Origin: Micromonospora inositola
GTDB lineage: Bacteria > Actinomycetota > Actinomycetes > Mycobacteriales > Micromonosporaceae
NCBI RefSeq assembly: GCF_900090285.1
Contig: NZ_LT607754.1
Coordinates: 4,924,001-4,988,000 of the forward strand
Reading direction: 5' to 3'
Length of the DNA stretch: 64,000 bases
Shown here: one piece after another, positions 15,788 through 24,499 of the stretch
Numbering within the stretch: position 1 is the first letter of the stretch
How the letters are laid out: each line of letters begins with the position of its first letter
Program-made: the position numbers and the translations under genes
The notes under the pieces: model-generated
Told to the model about the DNA's origin: nothing
Database searches by the model: none
The model's input: the letters and a program-made list of their open reading frames with translations, nothing else

Positions 15788-17083
15788 ATGCTCCGTAGCA
15801 GATTCCGTCGGCTCGCCGCGGCCACCGCGGTCGCGGTCGTCGGCCTCGGCGCCCTCACCGCGTGCGGTGACGGCGGCGGCTCCGACGAGGCGTCATCCGG
15901 CCCGGTCAAGCTGCGCTTCCTCAGCCTTGCCTGGCAGAAGGAGTCGCTGCAGGCCAACAAGGACCTGGTCGCCAAGTGGAACAGCGAACACCCCGACATC
16001 CAGGTCGAGTACGTCCAGGGCGACTGGAACTCCGTCCACGACCAGTTGCTCACCTCGTTCGAGGGCGGCGACGCCGCCGACATCGTGCACTACGAGGCGG
16101 CCGCCATCGGCGAGTTCAGCAAGCAGGGCTACCTGGCCGACGTCTCGAAGCTGCTCAGCGACGACTTCAAGGGCCAGATCGACCCGGGCGTCTGGGACAC
16201 CGCCACCTTCGACGGCAAGGTCACCGGTGTGCCGTTCCTGCTGGAGTCGCAGGTCGTCATCGCCAACAAGAAGCTGCTCGACGCCGCCGGCGTCGCCGTG
16301 CCGCCGGCCGACGGCGGCTGGACCTGGGACGAGTTCCAGGCCAACGCGCAGAAGCTCACCAAGCCCGGCCAGTACGGCGCGGCCTGGGCGCTGAAGTCGC
16401 CCACCAACCGGGTGCTGAACCTGGCGCTGAACTACGACGGCAAGTTCTTCTACACCGACGGCGGCAAGACCGAGGTGAAGGTCGGCGACGCGGAGAAGGA
16501 GGTGCCGAAGCGGATCCACGACATGCTCTACACCAGCAAGTCGGCCTCCCCGGAGGCGCTGGGCATGAGCGGCGCCGACACCCTGCCCGGCTTCTTCGGC
16601 GGCAAGTACGCGATGCTGCCCGGCTCGGTGTCGCTGCGTCAGCAGATGGTCGAGCAGGCCCCCGCCGGCTTCGACTGGGTGACCCTGCCCCCGATCAAGG
16701 GCATGTCCACCAAGCAGGCCGCCAACCCGCAGACGCTGTCCATCTCCGAGGACAGCAAGCACAAGAAGCAGGCCGCGCAGTTCCTCGAGTGGTTCCTCAA
16801 CCCGACCAACATGGCCACCCTCGCCAAGGGTGACTGGCTGGTGCCGACCGGCAAGCAGGCCAACCAGGAGCTGGTCAAGCTGACCGGCGGCAAGCAGGGC
16901 TGGGACGTCGCCGCGGACAGCGCCGCCGACCTGACCGTCGCCCCGTTCCAGAAGGTCGACGGCTACCCGGAGTGGAAGACCAAGTACGCCACCCCGGCCC
17001 TTCAGCAGTACTTCGCCAACAAGATCACCCTGGACCAGCTCGGCACGCAGTTGGTCGACGGTGGCAAGCAGGTTCTGAGGTAA
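15788..17083 (+). CDS. Sugar-binding lipoprotein of the LacI-controlled ABC importer
   Basis: A 431-residue family-1 extracellular solute-binding protein. Signal peptide with lipobox LTAC, lipidated Cys at residue 26, then a Gly/Ser-rich linker. Binding-domain landmarks: LRFLSLAWQKESLQANKDLV, WNSEHPDIQVEYVQGDWNSVHDQLLTSFEGGDAADIVHYE, and GTAYL-like hinge parts such as KVTGVPFLLESQVVIANKKLLDAAGV. A very strong ribosome site (AAGGAGG) precedes the ATG, in keeping with the high dose needed of a binding protein. Ligand unknown; neighbours suggest a ribosyl compound. Confidence 0.92.
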   Translation: MLRSRFRRLAAATAVAVVGLGALTACGDGGGSDEASSGPVKLRFLSLAWQKESLQANKDLVAKWNSEHPDIQVEYVQGDWNSVHDQLLTSFEGGDAADIVHYEAAAIGEFSKQGYLADVSKLLSDDFKGQIDPGVWDTATFDGKVTGVPFLLESQVVIANKKLLDAAGVAVPPADGGWTWDEFQANAQKLTKPGQYGAAWALKSPTNRVLNLALNYDGKFFYTDGGKTEVKVGDAEKEVPKRIHDMLYTSKSASPEALGMSGADTLPGFFGGKYAMLPGSVSLRQQMVEQAPAGFDWVTLPPIKGMSTKQAANPQTLSISEDSKHKKQAAQFLEWFLNPTNMATLAKGDWLVPTGKQANQELVKLTGGKQGWDVAADSAADLTVAPFQKVDGYPEWKTKYATPALQQYFANKITLDQLGTQLVDGGKQVLR

Positions 17084-17085
17084 CC

Positions 17086-18219
17086 ATGTCACTCTTGCTC
17101 GACACGTCGGTCGGCTGCCTGGTCGGCGCCGCGGTGGGCGACGCCCTCGGCGGCGCCACCGAGACGGCACTACCGGAGCAGATCCGCGCCCGCTTCGGCG
17201 GCTGGGTCGAGGGCATCGTGCCCCCGTACCACGCCGACTGGGCCACCGCGCGGCCACTCGCGCCGTACCACAAGGGCGACGGGCACATCACCGACGACAC
17301 GTTGATGACCCACGCCCTGGTCCGGGCGTACGCGGCCAAGCGGGACCACCTCGACGCGTACGACGTGGTGGAACTGCTCGTCCCCGACCTGATCGAGCGG
17401 GTGGTCTACATCCCGGACCTGGAGCGGGAGGGGGTGACCTTCCACCGACTGGCCGCGGCCGAACGATGGTTGGTCACCCGCCTGCACCACGCGCACGCCG
17501 ACCCCCGCGAGGCCGGCGTGGGCAACATCGTCAACTGCGGCGCCGCCATGTACATGGCGCCGGTCGGCATCGTCAACGCCGGCGACCCGGCCGGGGCGTA
17601 CGCGGAGGCGGTGGAGATCGCCGGGGCGCACCAGCACAGTTACGGGCGGGAGGCCGCGGCGGTCTTCGCCGCCGCGGTCGCCGCCGCCGCGGCCCCCGGC
17701 GCGGGCGTCGACGACGTGCTCGCCGCGGCGCTCGACCTGGCCCGCGACGGCACCCGGGCCGCCATCGACGCGGTGGTCAAGGAGGCCCGGGGGTACGACG
17801 ACTGGAAGGCCGCCATCCCGGCGCTGCGCGCCGCGGTCGCCCCCTACGACACGGTGGGGGAGGAGTACCGCAGCCCCGGGCTGGGCGCCCGCCGGCCCAG
17901 CCGGCTGCACGCCATCGAGGAGCTGCCGGTGGCGCTGGGCATGCTGGTGGTGGCCGGCGGCGACTACCGGGCGGCGGTGCTCGGGTCGGTCAACTACGGC
18001 CGCGACGCGGACTCCACCGCCACCATGGCCGGCGCGATCGCCGGGGCGCTCGGCGGCTCGGCGGGGGTGCCCGTCGAGTGGTCCCAGGTGGTGGCCGAGG
18101 CGTCCCGCACCGACCTGGTCGAGCCGGCGCGGGTCCTCGCCGAGATCGCCACCGAGGTCTTCGACCGGGACCGGGAGCGCTTCGCCCGGCGCGCCGAGCG
18201 TTTCGGCGGCCTGGCATGA
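17086..18219 (+). CDS. ADP-ribosylglycohydrolase-family enzyme 1
   Basis: A 377-residue all-helical ARH-fold hydrolase. Both halves of the binuclear metal site are present: ITDDTLM with Asp70/Asp71/Thr72, and GRDADST with Asp307/Asp309. The middle carries GNIVNCGAAMYMAPVG in place of the usual GNGAAMR block. Known ARH enzymes remove ADP-ribose from arginine, serine or dinitrogenase reductase, or cleave related N- or O-ribosyl bonds. Its place in a sugar-uptake operon before ribokinase argues for a small ribosyl substrate in catabolism, not a protein substrate. Begins two bases after the binding-protein stop; its own stop overlaps the next start. Confidence 0.88.
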   Translation: MSLLLDTSVGCLVGAAVGDALGGATETALPEQIRARFGGWVEGIVPPYHADWATARPLAPYHKGDGHITDDTLMTHALVRAYAAKRDHLDAYDVVELLVPDLIERVVYIPDLEREGVTFHRLAAAERWLVTRLHHAHADPREAGVGNIVNCGAAMYMAPVGIVNAGDPAGAYAEAVEIAGAHQHSYGREAAAVFAAAVAAAAAPGAGVDDVLAAALDLARDGTRAAIDAVVKEARGYDDWKAAIPALRAAVAPYDTVGEEYRSPGLGARRPSRLHAIEELPVALGMLVVAGGDYRAAVLGSVNYGRDADSTATMAGAIAGALGGSAGVPVEWSQVVAEASRTDLVEPARVLAEIATEVFDRDRERFARRAERFGGLA

Positions 18220-19601
18220 GCGCTGCGGGCGGGCCGCGGCTGACCTGGGTGCAGCCGGAGGACCTGCTGCCGCACGAGCTGGCGGCCGGCCGGGACGAGG
18301 GCCGCGACGTCACCGCCCTCGCCGACCGCTGGACGGCGGCCGGCGGCGACGTGACCGCCCCGGTCGGCGGGGCCTCGGCCGTGCCCGCGTCGCCCGAGCT
18401 GCGCGCCCTCGCGATCGAGCTGCTCGACGCCGCCGACGCGCTTCCCATGCCGCACGCCGCGGACGAGCCGGACGACCTCGCCGCCGTCCGGGCCACCTGG
18501 CCCACGGCCTGGGAACTGCCGACCACCACCACGCGGGACCGGCTGCGCGGCGCCTGGCTCGGCCGGGCCGTCGGCTGCCTGCTCGGCAAGCCGGTGGAGA
18601 AAATCCCCCGTCACGGGATCCGGGAAATCCTCACCGCCGCCGGCCGGTGGCCGCTGCGCGGGTACTTCACCGCCGAGGGGCTGCCCGCCGAGGTCGCGGC
18701 CCGCTGGCCGTGGAACCGGCGCAGCGCCCCCACCAGCCTGGCCGAGAACATCGCCGGCATGCCGGAGGACGACGACCTCAACTTCGCGCTGCTGGCCCTG
18801 CGGATCCTGGAGACCCACGGGCCGGGCTTCACCAGTGCCGACGTCGCCCAGGCCTGGCTGGACTGGCTGCCCGCCGGGCGGGTCTTCACCGCCGAGCGGG
18901 TCGCCTACCGCAACCTGCTGCTCGGCTACGCCCCGCCGGAGACCGCCCGCCGGCACAACCCGTTCCGGGAGTGGATCGGCGCGCAGATCCGCACCGACGT
19001 GTACGGCTGGACCAACCCCGGCCGCCCGGACCGGGCTGCCGAGGCGGCCTGGCGGGACGCCGCCGTCAGTCACGTCCGGGCCGGGGCGTACGGGGCGATC
19101 TGGGTGGCCGCGCTCGCCGCGGCGGCACCGGTCGCGGGGAGCGTCGACGAGGTGCTGGACGCGGGCGAGTCGGTGCTGCCCCCGGGGAGCCGGTTCACCG
19201 CCGCCGTCCGGGAGGCGCGCGCCATCGGCGCCGACAGCGACGACTGGGAGAGCATCGTGGACACCCTCTACCAGCGGCACGGGCACCTGCACTGGGTGCA
19301 CGTGCGCAACAACGCCGCGCTGGTCGCGGCGGCGCTCGCCTACGGACGCGGCGACCTGGAGCGATCCATCTGCGCCGTGGTCAGTGGCGGCTGGGACACG
19401 GACTCGACCGGCGCGACCGTCGGCGCGGTCACCGGCGCGCTGACCGGCGCTTCCGGGCTGCCCGAGCGCTGGGTCGCCCCCCTGCGCAACCGGCTGGCCA
19501 GCAGCATCACCGGCTTCGGCGGGACCGGCTTCGACACCCTCGCCGACCGTACCCTCGCCCTGGCCGACGCCCGGGTACCGGCGGACGGGGGTGCGGCGTG
19601 A
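18216..19601 (+). CDS. ADP-ribosylglycohydrolase-family enzyme 2 (long form)
   Basis: A 461-residue second ARH-fold protein, clearly diverged from its neighbour. Residues 1-100 are an extra N-terminal region (PRLTWVQPEDLLPHELAAGRDEG) not found in short ARH enzymes. The core starts at RDRLRGAWLGRAVGCLLGKPVE. Metal-site motifs are PEDDDLNF (residues 183-190) instead of TDDT, and GGWDTDSTGATVGAV with Asp394/Asp396. The EDDD variant suggests a different substrate or step from enzyme 1. Overlaps both neighbours by four bases (ATGA and GTGA). Either of the two could be a dedicated ribosidase and the other act on a further linkage. Confidence 0.88.
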   Translation: MSAAGGPRLTWVQPEDLLPHELAAGRDEGRDVTALADRWTAAGGDVTAPVGGASAVPASPELRALAIELLDAADALPMPHAADEPDDLAAVRATWPTAWELPTTTTRDRLRGAWLGRAVGCLLGKPVEKIPRHGIREILTAAGRWPLRGYFTAEGLPAEVAARWPWNRRSAPTSLAENIAGMPEDDDLNFALLALRILETHGPGFTSADVAQAWLDWLPAGRVFTAERVAYRNLLLGYAPPETARRHNPFREWIGAQIRTDVYGWTNPGRPDRAAEAAWRDAAVSHVRAGAYGAIWVAALAAAAPVAGSVDEVLDAGESVLPPGSRFTAAVREARAIGADSDDWESIVDTLYQRHGHLHWVHVRNNAALVAAALAYGRGDLERSICAVVSGGWDTDSTGATVGAVTGALTGASGLPERWVAPLRNRLASSITGFGGTGFDTLADRTLALADARVPADGGAA

Positions 19602-20536
19602 GCGCCCGGGTGATCGTGGTCGGCAGCGCCAACCTGGACCTGGTGGTGACCACGCCGCAGCTGCCCAAGCCCGGTGAGACGGTGCTCGGCGGCGACTTCC
19701 GCACCGTGCCCGGAGGCAAGGGCGCCAACCAGGCGGTGGCCGCCGCCCGGGCCGGCGCGAACTGCGACTTCGTCGGCGCAGTCGGCACCGACGACTTCGG
19801 CATGCTGCTGAGTGACAACCTGATCGCGGCCGGCATCGACGTACGGGGGCTGCGCACCGTCGAGGGACCCTCCGGCGTCGCGCTCATCGCCGTCGACGGC
19901 GCGGCGGAGAACTTCATCGTCGTCGCCCCCGGCGCCAACGCCGCCCTCACCACCCTGGACGCCGCCGACCGGACGGCGGTGGCCGCCGCCGACGTGCTGC
20001 TGCTCCAGTTGGAGGTGCCGCTCACGGCGGTCCGGCAGGCCGCCGCCTGGGCCCGCGCCGACGGCACCACGGTGGTGCTCAACGCCGCCCCGGCCCGGCC
20101 GCTCCCGGTCGAGCTGCTCGACCTGGTCGACGTGCTGGTGGTCAACGAACACGAGGCGGCGATCGTCGGCGGCGTCTTCACCGAAGAGCCCGGCGCGCTG
20201 CTCGACGCGCTCGTGACCCTGGTGCCCCGGGTGGTGCTGACGCTCGGCGCGCGCGGCGCCGCGTACGCCGACCGGCACGGCGCCCGCATCGAGGTCCCGC
20301 CGCCGAAGGTCGACGCGGTCGACACCACCGCGGCCGGTGACGCGTTCACCGGTGCGCTCGCCGTCGCCCTCGCCGAACACGGCGGCGTCCTCACCGCCGA
20401 CACGGCGACGGCCGTGCTGCGCTGGGCGTGCGCCGCCGGCGCGGCCTGCGCGCAGCGCCCCGGCGCGTCCACCGCCCTGCCGCGGCGGGACGCGATCGAC
20501 GCCCTGTACGCCGCGACCTACGGAGATGCCGCGTGA
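19598..20536 (+). CDS. rbsK: Ribokinase
   Basis: A 312-residue PfkB-family kinase that phosphorylates D-ribose to ribose 5-phosphate. Signature 1 is GGKGANQAVAAARAGA at residues 39-54; the substrate motif NLDLVVTTPQLPKPGETVLG is at 12-31; signature 2 is DTTAAGDAFTGA, with anion hole AAGD at 245-248 and catalytic Asp248. DTTAAGD is characteristic of true ribokinases rather than fructokinases or adenosine kinases. GTG start overlaps the upstream stop. Following two ARH-fold hydrolases, it should capture the ribose they release. Confidence 0.92.
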   Translation: MSARVIVVGSANLDLVVTTPQLPKPGETVLGGDFRTVPGGKGANQAVAAARAGANCDFVGAVGTDDFGMLLSDNLIAAGIDVRGLRTVEGPSGVALIAVDGAAENFIVVAPGANAALTTLDAADRTAVAAADVLLLQLEVPLTAVRQAAAWARADGTTVVLNAAPARPLPVELLDLVDVLVVNEHEAAIVGGVFTEEPGALLDALVTLVPRVVLTLGARGAAYADRHGARIEVPPPKVDAVDTTAAGDAFTGALAVALAEHGGVLTADTATAVLRWACAAGAACAQRPGASTALPRRDAIDALYAATYGDAA

Positions 20537-22482
20537 GCTTCAATCCCTACGTGCCGCGGCCGATCGACCGGCCGACCGACGTGCCGCTCGGCTCGCCCGC
20601 CGACCTGACCACCCTCGACGAGGCGAAGATCTTCGCCGCCCCCGCCGACCCGGCCGACTGGCCCGCCTGGCGGGACCAGCTCACCCGGTGGCGGGCCGAC
20701 GCCCGGGCCCGCCTCGCCTACACCGGCGAGCATTACGACGAGATCACCGGCGACTGCTTCACCGTCTGTCTCGCCTGGCTCTGGGACGAGACGCTCTACG
20801 ACCACGAGCGGGGCGTCTTCACGGTCGAGGCGTTCCTGGAGGCCGCGCGGCGCGACTTCGGCGGCTTCGACGGGGTGGTGCTCTGGCACGCGTACCCGGT
20901 GATCGGGCTGGACGAGCGCAATCAGTTCGACTGGTACCGGGACGTGCCCGAGCTGCCCGAGGTGGTGCGCGCGTTCCAGGCGCACGGCGTCCGGGTGTTC
21001 ATCGACTACAACCCCTGGGACATCGGCACGAAGCGGGAGTCCGGCGCCGACGCCGAGGAGGTCGCCGCGCTGGCCGCCACCCTCGGCGTCGACGGGGTCT
21101 TCCTGGACACCCTCAAGCAGGGCGCCGGCGAGCTGCGCAAGGCCCTCGACGCCGTCCGCCCCGGCCTCGTCCTCGAAGGGGAGAGCCGGGTGCCATTGGC
21201 GCGGATCGCCGACCACGCCATGTCCTGGGCACAGTGGTTCGCCGACTCCGAGGTGCCCGGGGTGCTGCGGGCCAAGTGGTTCGAGCGGCGGCACGTCCTG
21301 CACCACACCCGACGCTGGCACCGCAGCCACCTCGACGAGCTGCACTCCGCCTGGCTCAACGGCTGCGGCGTGCTGGTCTGGGAGAGCGTCTTCGGCGTCT
21401 GGGTCGGCTGGAACGACCGGGACAAGGCCGTGCTGCGGGCCATGCGCCGGGTGCAGGCCAGCCACGCCGCCTGGTTGCGCGCCGAGGACTGGGTCCCGCT
21501 CGCCGACCACCCCGGCTCCGGCCGGGTGTACGCGTCCCGCTGGTCGCACGACGACCAACCACTCTGGACGGTGGTCAACCGGGGTGACGACCACGACGGG
21601 TCGTGGCTGCTCACCGACGCTCGGCCGGGCCGGCGCTTCGTCGACCTGGTCACCGGGGCGGAGTTGACCGTCAGCGAAACCGGTGACGGCCGGGTCGCCG
21701 TCGGCGGCCCGCTCCCGGCCGGCGCGATCGCCGCCGTGGTCGCCACCGACGCCCCGGTCGACCGGCACGAGCCGCCGACCGGCGACCCGTCCTTCCCCGC
21801 CCGCGCCGCCGTGCGCGCCCGCGTCCCGTGGGCGCCGCTCGCCGCCCTGCCCGACGGCATGGTGACAGTGGAGGGCGGCCACCACGAGCTGACCGTCCGG
21901 CACCGGGTCCGCGAGACCGGCCTGTACGGGGAGGCGCCCTACGTCGACGAGTGGAAGCCGCTGCCGCCCCGGCTGCATCACACCGGCACTCTGCACCGCG
22001 CGGTGCGGCTCGGCCGGTTCGCCATCGACACCCACGAGGTCACCCACGGCCAGTACGCGCGGTTCCTCGCCGCCACCGGCTACCGACCCGTCCGACCGGA
22101 ACGGTTCACCGCCGGCCGGGGACCCGCCGAAGCCCCGGTCACCGGCGTCGACCTCGCCGACGCCGGCGCGTACGCCGACTGGGCGGGACTGCGGCTGCCC
22201 ACCGAGGACGAGTGGCAGGTGGCCGCCGAGGCGGGGTTGCTCGGCAGGCGGGAACCCCTCGTCTGGAACCTGACCGAGAGCGAACACTCCGACGGGCGTA
22301 CCCGGTTCGTGATCCTCAAGGGCGGCTGCGCGTACCGGGCGGAAGGCTCCGACTGGTACCTCGACGGCGGCCCGCAGCCGCCCGACGTGTCGGTGAAGCT
22401 GCTGCTCACCGGCGCGGGACTGACCCGCTCCGACTCGATCGGCTTCCGCTGCGCCGCCGATCTGCCCCGGGAGGTCCGATGA
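20533..22482 (+). CDS. Glycosidase-like (TIM-barrel) protein fused to an FGE/SUMF1-like domain
   Basis: A 649-residue fusion. Residues 1-430 look like a beta/alpha barrel related to glycoside hydrolases: FDGVVLWHAYPVIGLD, VFIDYNPWDIGTKRE near 155, GVDGVFLDTLKQG near 193 and GLVLEGESR near 215, where Asp and Glu sit at strand ends as catalytic residues would, then a small beta domain. Residues about 438-646 match formylglycine-generating-enzyme/sulfatase-modifying folds: MVTVEGG, FAIDTHEVTHGQYARFLAATGYRP, WAGLRLPTEDEWQVAAEAG, LKGGCAYRAEGS and SIGFRCAAD. The FGE cysteine pair is not complete, so the domain may bind sugar or act as in SUMF1-like lectins. Overlaps both neighbours. Confidence 0.7.
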   Translation: MSFNPYVPRPIDRPTDVPLGSPADLTTLDEAKIFAAPADPADWPAWRDQLTRWRADARARLAYTGEHYDEITGDCFTVCLAWLWDETLYDHERGVFTVEAFLEAARRDFGGFDGVVLWHAYPVIGLDERNQFDWYRDVPELPEVVRAFQAHGVRVFIDYNPWDIGTKRESGADAEEVAALAATLGVDGVFLDTLKQGAGELRKALDAVRPGLVLEGESRVPLARIADHAMSWAQWFADSEVPGVLRAKWFERRHVLHHTRRWHRSHLDELHSAWLNGCGVLVWESVFGVWVGWNDRDKAVLRAMRRVQASHAAWLRAEDWVPLADHPGSGRVYASRWSHDDQPLWTVVNRGDDHDGSWLLTDARPGRRFVDLVTGAELTVSETGDGRVAVGGPLPAGAIAAVVATDAPVDRHEPPTGDPSFPARAAVRARVPWAPLAALPDGMVTVEGGHHELTVRHRVRETGLYGEAPYVDEWKPLPPRLHHTGTLHRAVRLGRFAIDTHEVTHGQYARFLAATGYRPVRPERFTAGRGPAEAPVTGVDLADAGAYADWAGLRLPTEDEWQVAAEAGLLGRREPLVWNLTESEHSDGRTRFVILKGGCAYRAEGSDWYLDGGPQPPDVSVKLLLTGAGLTRSDSIGFRCAADLPREVR

Positions 22483-23666
22483 CCGCGCCGCTGGACGGGA
22501 TCAAGGTCGTCGACCTGGCCACCCTCTTCGCCGGTCCGCTCGCCGCCGCGTTCCTCGGCGACTTCGGCGCCGACGTGGTCAAGGTCGAGCATCCGGCCAA
22601 GCCCGACCCGTCGCGCGGGCACGGCCCGGCCAGGGACGGCGTCGGCCTGTGGTGGAAGGTGCTCGGCCGCAACAAGCGGACCGTCACCTGCAACCTCTCC
22701 GACCCCCAGGGCGCCGAGCTGCTGCGCCGGCTGATCGCCGACGCCGACGTGCTGGTGGAGAACTTCCGCCCCGGCACCCTGGAACGCTGGGGGCTCGGCC
22801 CCGACGAGTTGCACGCCGTCAACCCACGACTGGTCATCGCCCGGATCAGCGGCTTCGGCCAGCTCGGCCCGTACGCGCCCCGGCCCGGGTTCGGCACCCT
22901 GGCCGAGGCGATGAGCGGCTTCGCCGCCGCCACCGGCGAACCCGACGGGCCGCCCACCCTGCCCCCGTTCGGGCTCGCCGACTCGGTCACCGCGCTCGCC
23001 GCCGCGTACGCGGTGATGCTGGCCCTGCGCGGCCGCGACCTCACCGGCCGGGGGCAGGTGGTCGACCTGGCCATCATCGAGCCCATCATGGCCATGCTCG
23101 GCCCGCAGATCACCTGGTACGACCAGCTCGGCTACGTCCAGCCCCGACTGGGCAACCGGTCCAACAACAACGCCCCGCGCAACACCTACCGGTGCGCCGA
23201 CGGGCGATGGGTGGCCGTGTCGACCAGCGCGCAGAGCATCGCCGAGCGGGTGCTGCGGCTGGTCGGCCGGCCCGAACTGATCGACGAACCGTGGTTCGCC
23301 ACCGGCAGCGGCCGGGCCGCGCACGCCGACGAACTCGACGCCGCCGTCGGCGCGTGGGTGGCGAAACGCGACCGGGACGAGGTCGTCGCCGCGTTCGAGG
23401 CCGCACAGGCCGCCGTCGCCCCCGTCTACGACGTCCGCGACATCCTCGCCGACCCGCAGTACGCGGCACTCGGCACCGTCGTCACCGTCCCCGACGAGGA
23501 TCTCGGCGAGGTGCGGATGCAGAACGTGCCGTTCCGGATGTCCGCCAGCCCGGGGGAGATCCGGCACGCCGGCCGGCGGCACGGCCAGGACACCGACGAA
23601 GTGTTCCGCGCGCTCGGCGTCACCGACGACGAACTGGCCGCGCTGCGCGCGCGGGGGGCGATCTGA
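22479..23666 (+). CDS. CaiB/BaiF-family (class III) CoA transferase
   Basis: A 395-residue CoA transferase. Motifs in order: LDGIKVVDLATLFAGPLAAAFLGDFGADVVKVE (residues 6-37), GRNKRTVTCNLSDPQG, ADVLVENFRPGTLERWGLG (90-107), ISGFGQLGPYAPRPGFGTLAEAMSGF, and PPFGLADSVTALAAAYA with Asp168 at the place of the catalytic aspartate. The enzyme moves CoA from one acyl-CoA, often succinyl-CoA, to a carboxylic acid. ATGA overlap with the upstream gene and TGATG junction with the downstream lyase. With the CitE-like neighbour it resembles citramalate/malate activation pairs, which implies that part of the imported substrate is a hydroxy-dicarboxylic acid or is turned into one. Confidence 0.9.
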   Translation: MTAPLDGIKVVDLATLFAGPLAAAFLGDFGADVVKVEHPAKPDPSRGHGPARDGVGLWWKVLGRNKRTVTCNLSDPQGAELLRRLIADADVLVENFRPGTLERWGLGPDELHAVNPRLVIARISGFGQLGPYAPRPGFGTLAEAMSGFAAATGEPDGPPTLPPFGLADSVTALAAAYAVMLALRGRDLTGRGQVVDLAIIEPIMAMLGPQITWYDQLGYVQPRLGNRSNNNAPRNTYRCADGRWVAVSTSAQSIAERVLRLVGRPELIDEPWFATGSGRAAHADELDAAVGAWVAKRDRDEVVAAFEAAQAAVAPVYDVRDILADPQYAALGTVVTVPDEDLGEVRMQNVPFRMSASPGEIRHAGRRHGQDTDEVFRALGVTDDELAALRARGAI

Positions 23667-24487
23667 TGCTGCTCACCTGGCTCTACGTGCCCGGCGACCG
23701 GCCGGACCGGTTCGCCAAGGCGGTCGCCTCCGGCGCCGACGCGGTCATCCTCGACCTGGAGGACGCCGTCGTGGCCGGCCGCAAGGCGTACGCCCGGGAC
23801 GCGGTGGCCGAGTTCCTCACCGAGCCGCAGCCGGTGCCGATCCAGGTCCGGGTCAACGAGCTGACCGGCCCGGATGTCGACGCCGACCTGGCCGCGGTCG
23901 CCGGAGCGCCGGGGCTGGCCGGGCTGCGACTGCCCAAGGTGGAGTCACCGGTGACCGTCGCCGCGCTCGCCGCCCGGACCGACACGCCGCTGCACCCGCT
24001 GATCGAGTCCGCCGCCGGGCTGGAAGCCGCGTACGACATCGCGGGCGCGCATCCGGCGGTGGCCTCGCTCGGGCTCGGCGAGGCCGACCTGCGCTCGGAC
24101 CTGGGCCTCGCCGACGACGACGGTCTGCTCTGGGCGCGCGGCCGCGTCGTGGTCGCGGCCCGCGCGGCCGGCCTGCCGCCGCCCGCCATGTCGGTGCACG
24201 CGAACGTCGCCGACCTCGACGGCCTGGCCGCCTCCTGCGCGGCCGGCCGGCGGCTCGGCTTCCTCGGCCGCGCGGCCATCCACCCGCGCCAGCTCCCGGT
24301 GATCGCCGAGGCGTTCCGGCCGGCCGAGCGCGAGGTGGCCCGCGCCCGGGAACTCCTCGCCGCGGTCGCCGACGCGCACACCCGGGACTCCGGCACGGTG
24401 GTGCTGCCCGACGGCCGGTTCGCCGACCGGGCGATGGTGGCCGCCGCCCGCCGCGTCGTCGACCTGGCCGCCCGGTACGCGGCCTGA
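23666..24487 (+). CDS. CitE-type (HpcH/HpaI family) acyl-CoA lyase
   Basis: A 273-residue TIM-barrel lyase of the citrate lyase beta/malyl-CoA lyase group. LYVPGDRPDRFAKAVASGADAVILDLEDAV at residues 6-35, IQVRVNE, LRLPKVES, PLIESAAGLEAAYDI and LGLGEADLRSDLG carry the Arg, Glu and Asp residues that bind magnesium and the acyl-CoA. Members split malyl-CoA, citramalyl-CoA or similar 3-hydroxyacyl-CoAs to acetyl- or propionyl-CoA plus glyoxylate or pyruvate. Starts on the last base of the CoA-transferase stop, so the two are co-translated. Last gene of the operon, converging with the GDE gene 12 bases on. Confidence 0.88.
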   Translation: MLLTWLYVPGDRPDRFAKAVASGADAVILDLEDAVVAGRKAYARDAVAEFLTEPQPVPIQVRVNELTGPDVDADLAAVAGAPGLAGLRLPKVESPVTVAALAARTDTPLHPLIESAAGLEAAYDIAGAHPAVASLGLGEADLRSDLGLADDDGLLWARGRVVVAARAAGLPPPAMSVHANVADLDGLAASCAAGRRLGFLGRAAIHPRQLPVIAEAFRPAEREVARARELLAAVADAHTRDSGTVVLPDGRFADRAMVAAARRVVDLAARYAA

Positions 24488-24499
24488 ACGCCGCGGCTG

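Noticed and set aside
17466..18215. Long 5' extension of the second ADP-ribosylglycohydrolase gene
   Set aside because: The extension is Arg/Gly-rich shadow sequence of the first gene; the ATGA overlap at 18216 gives the natural start.
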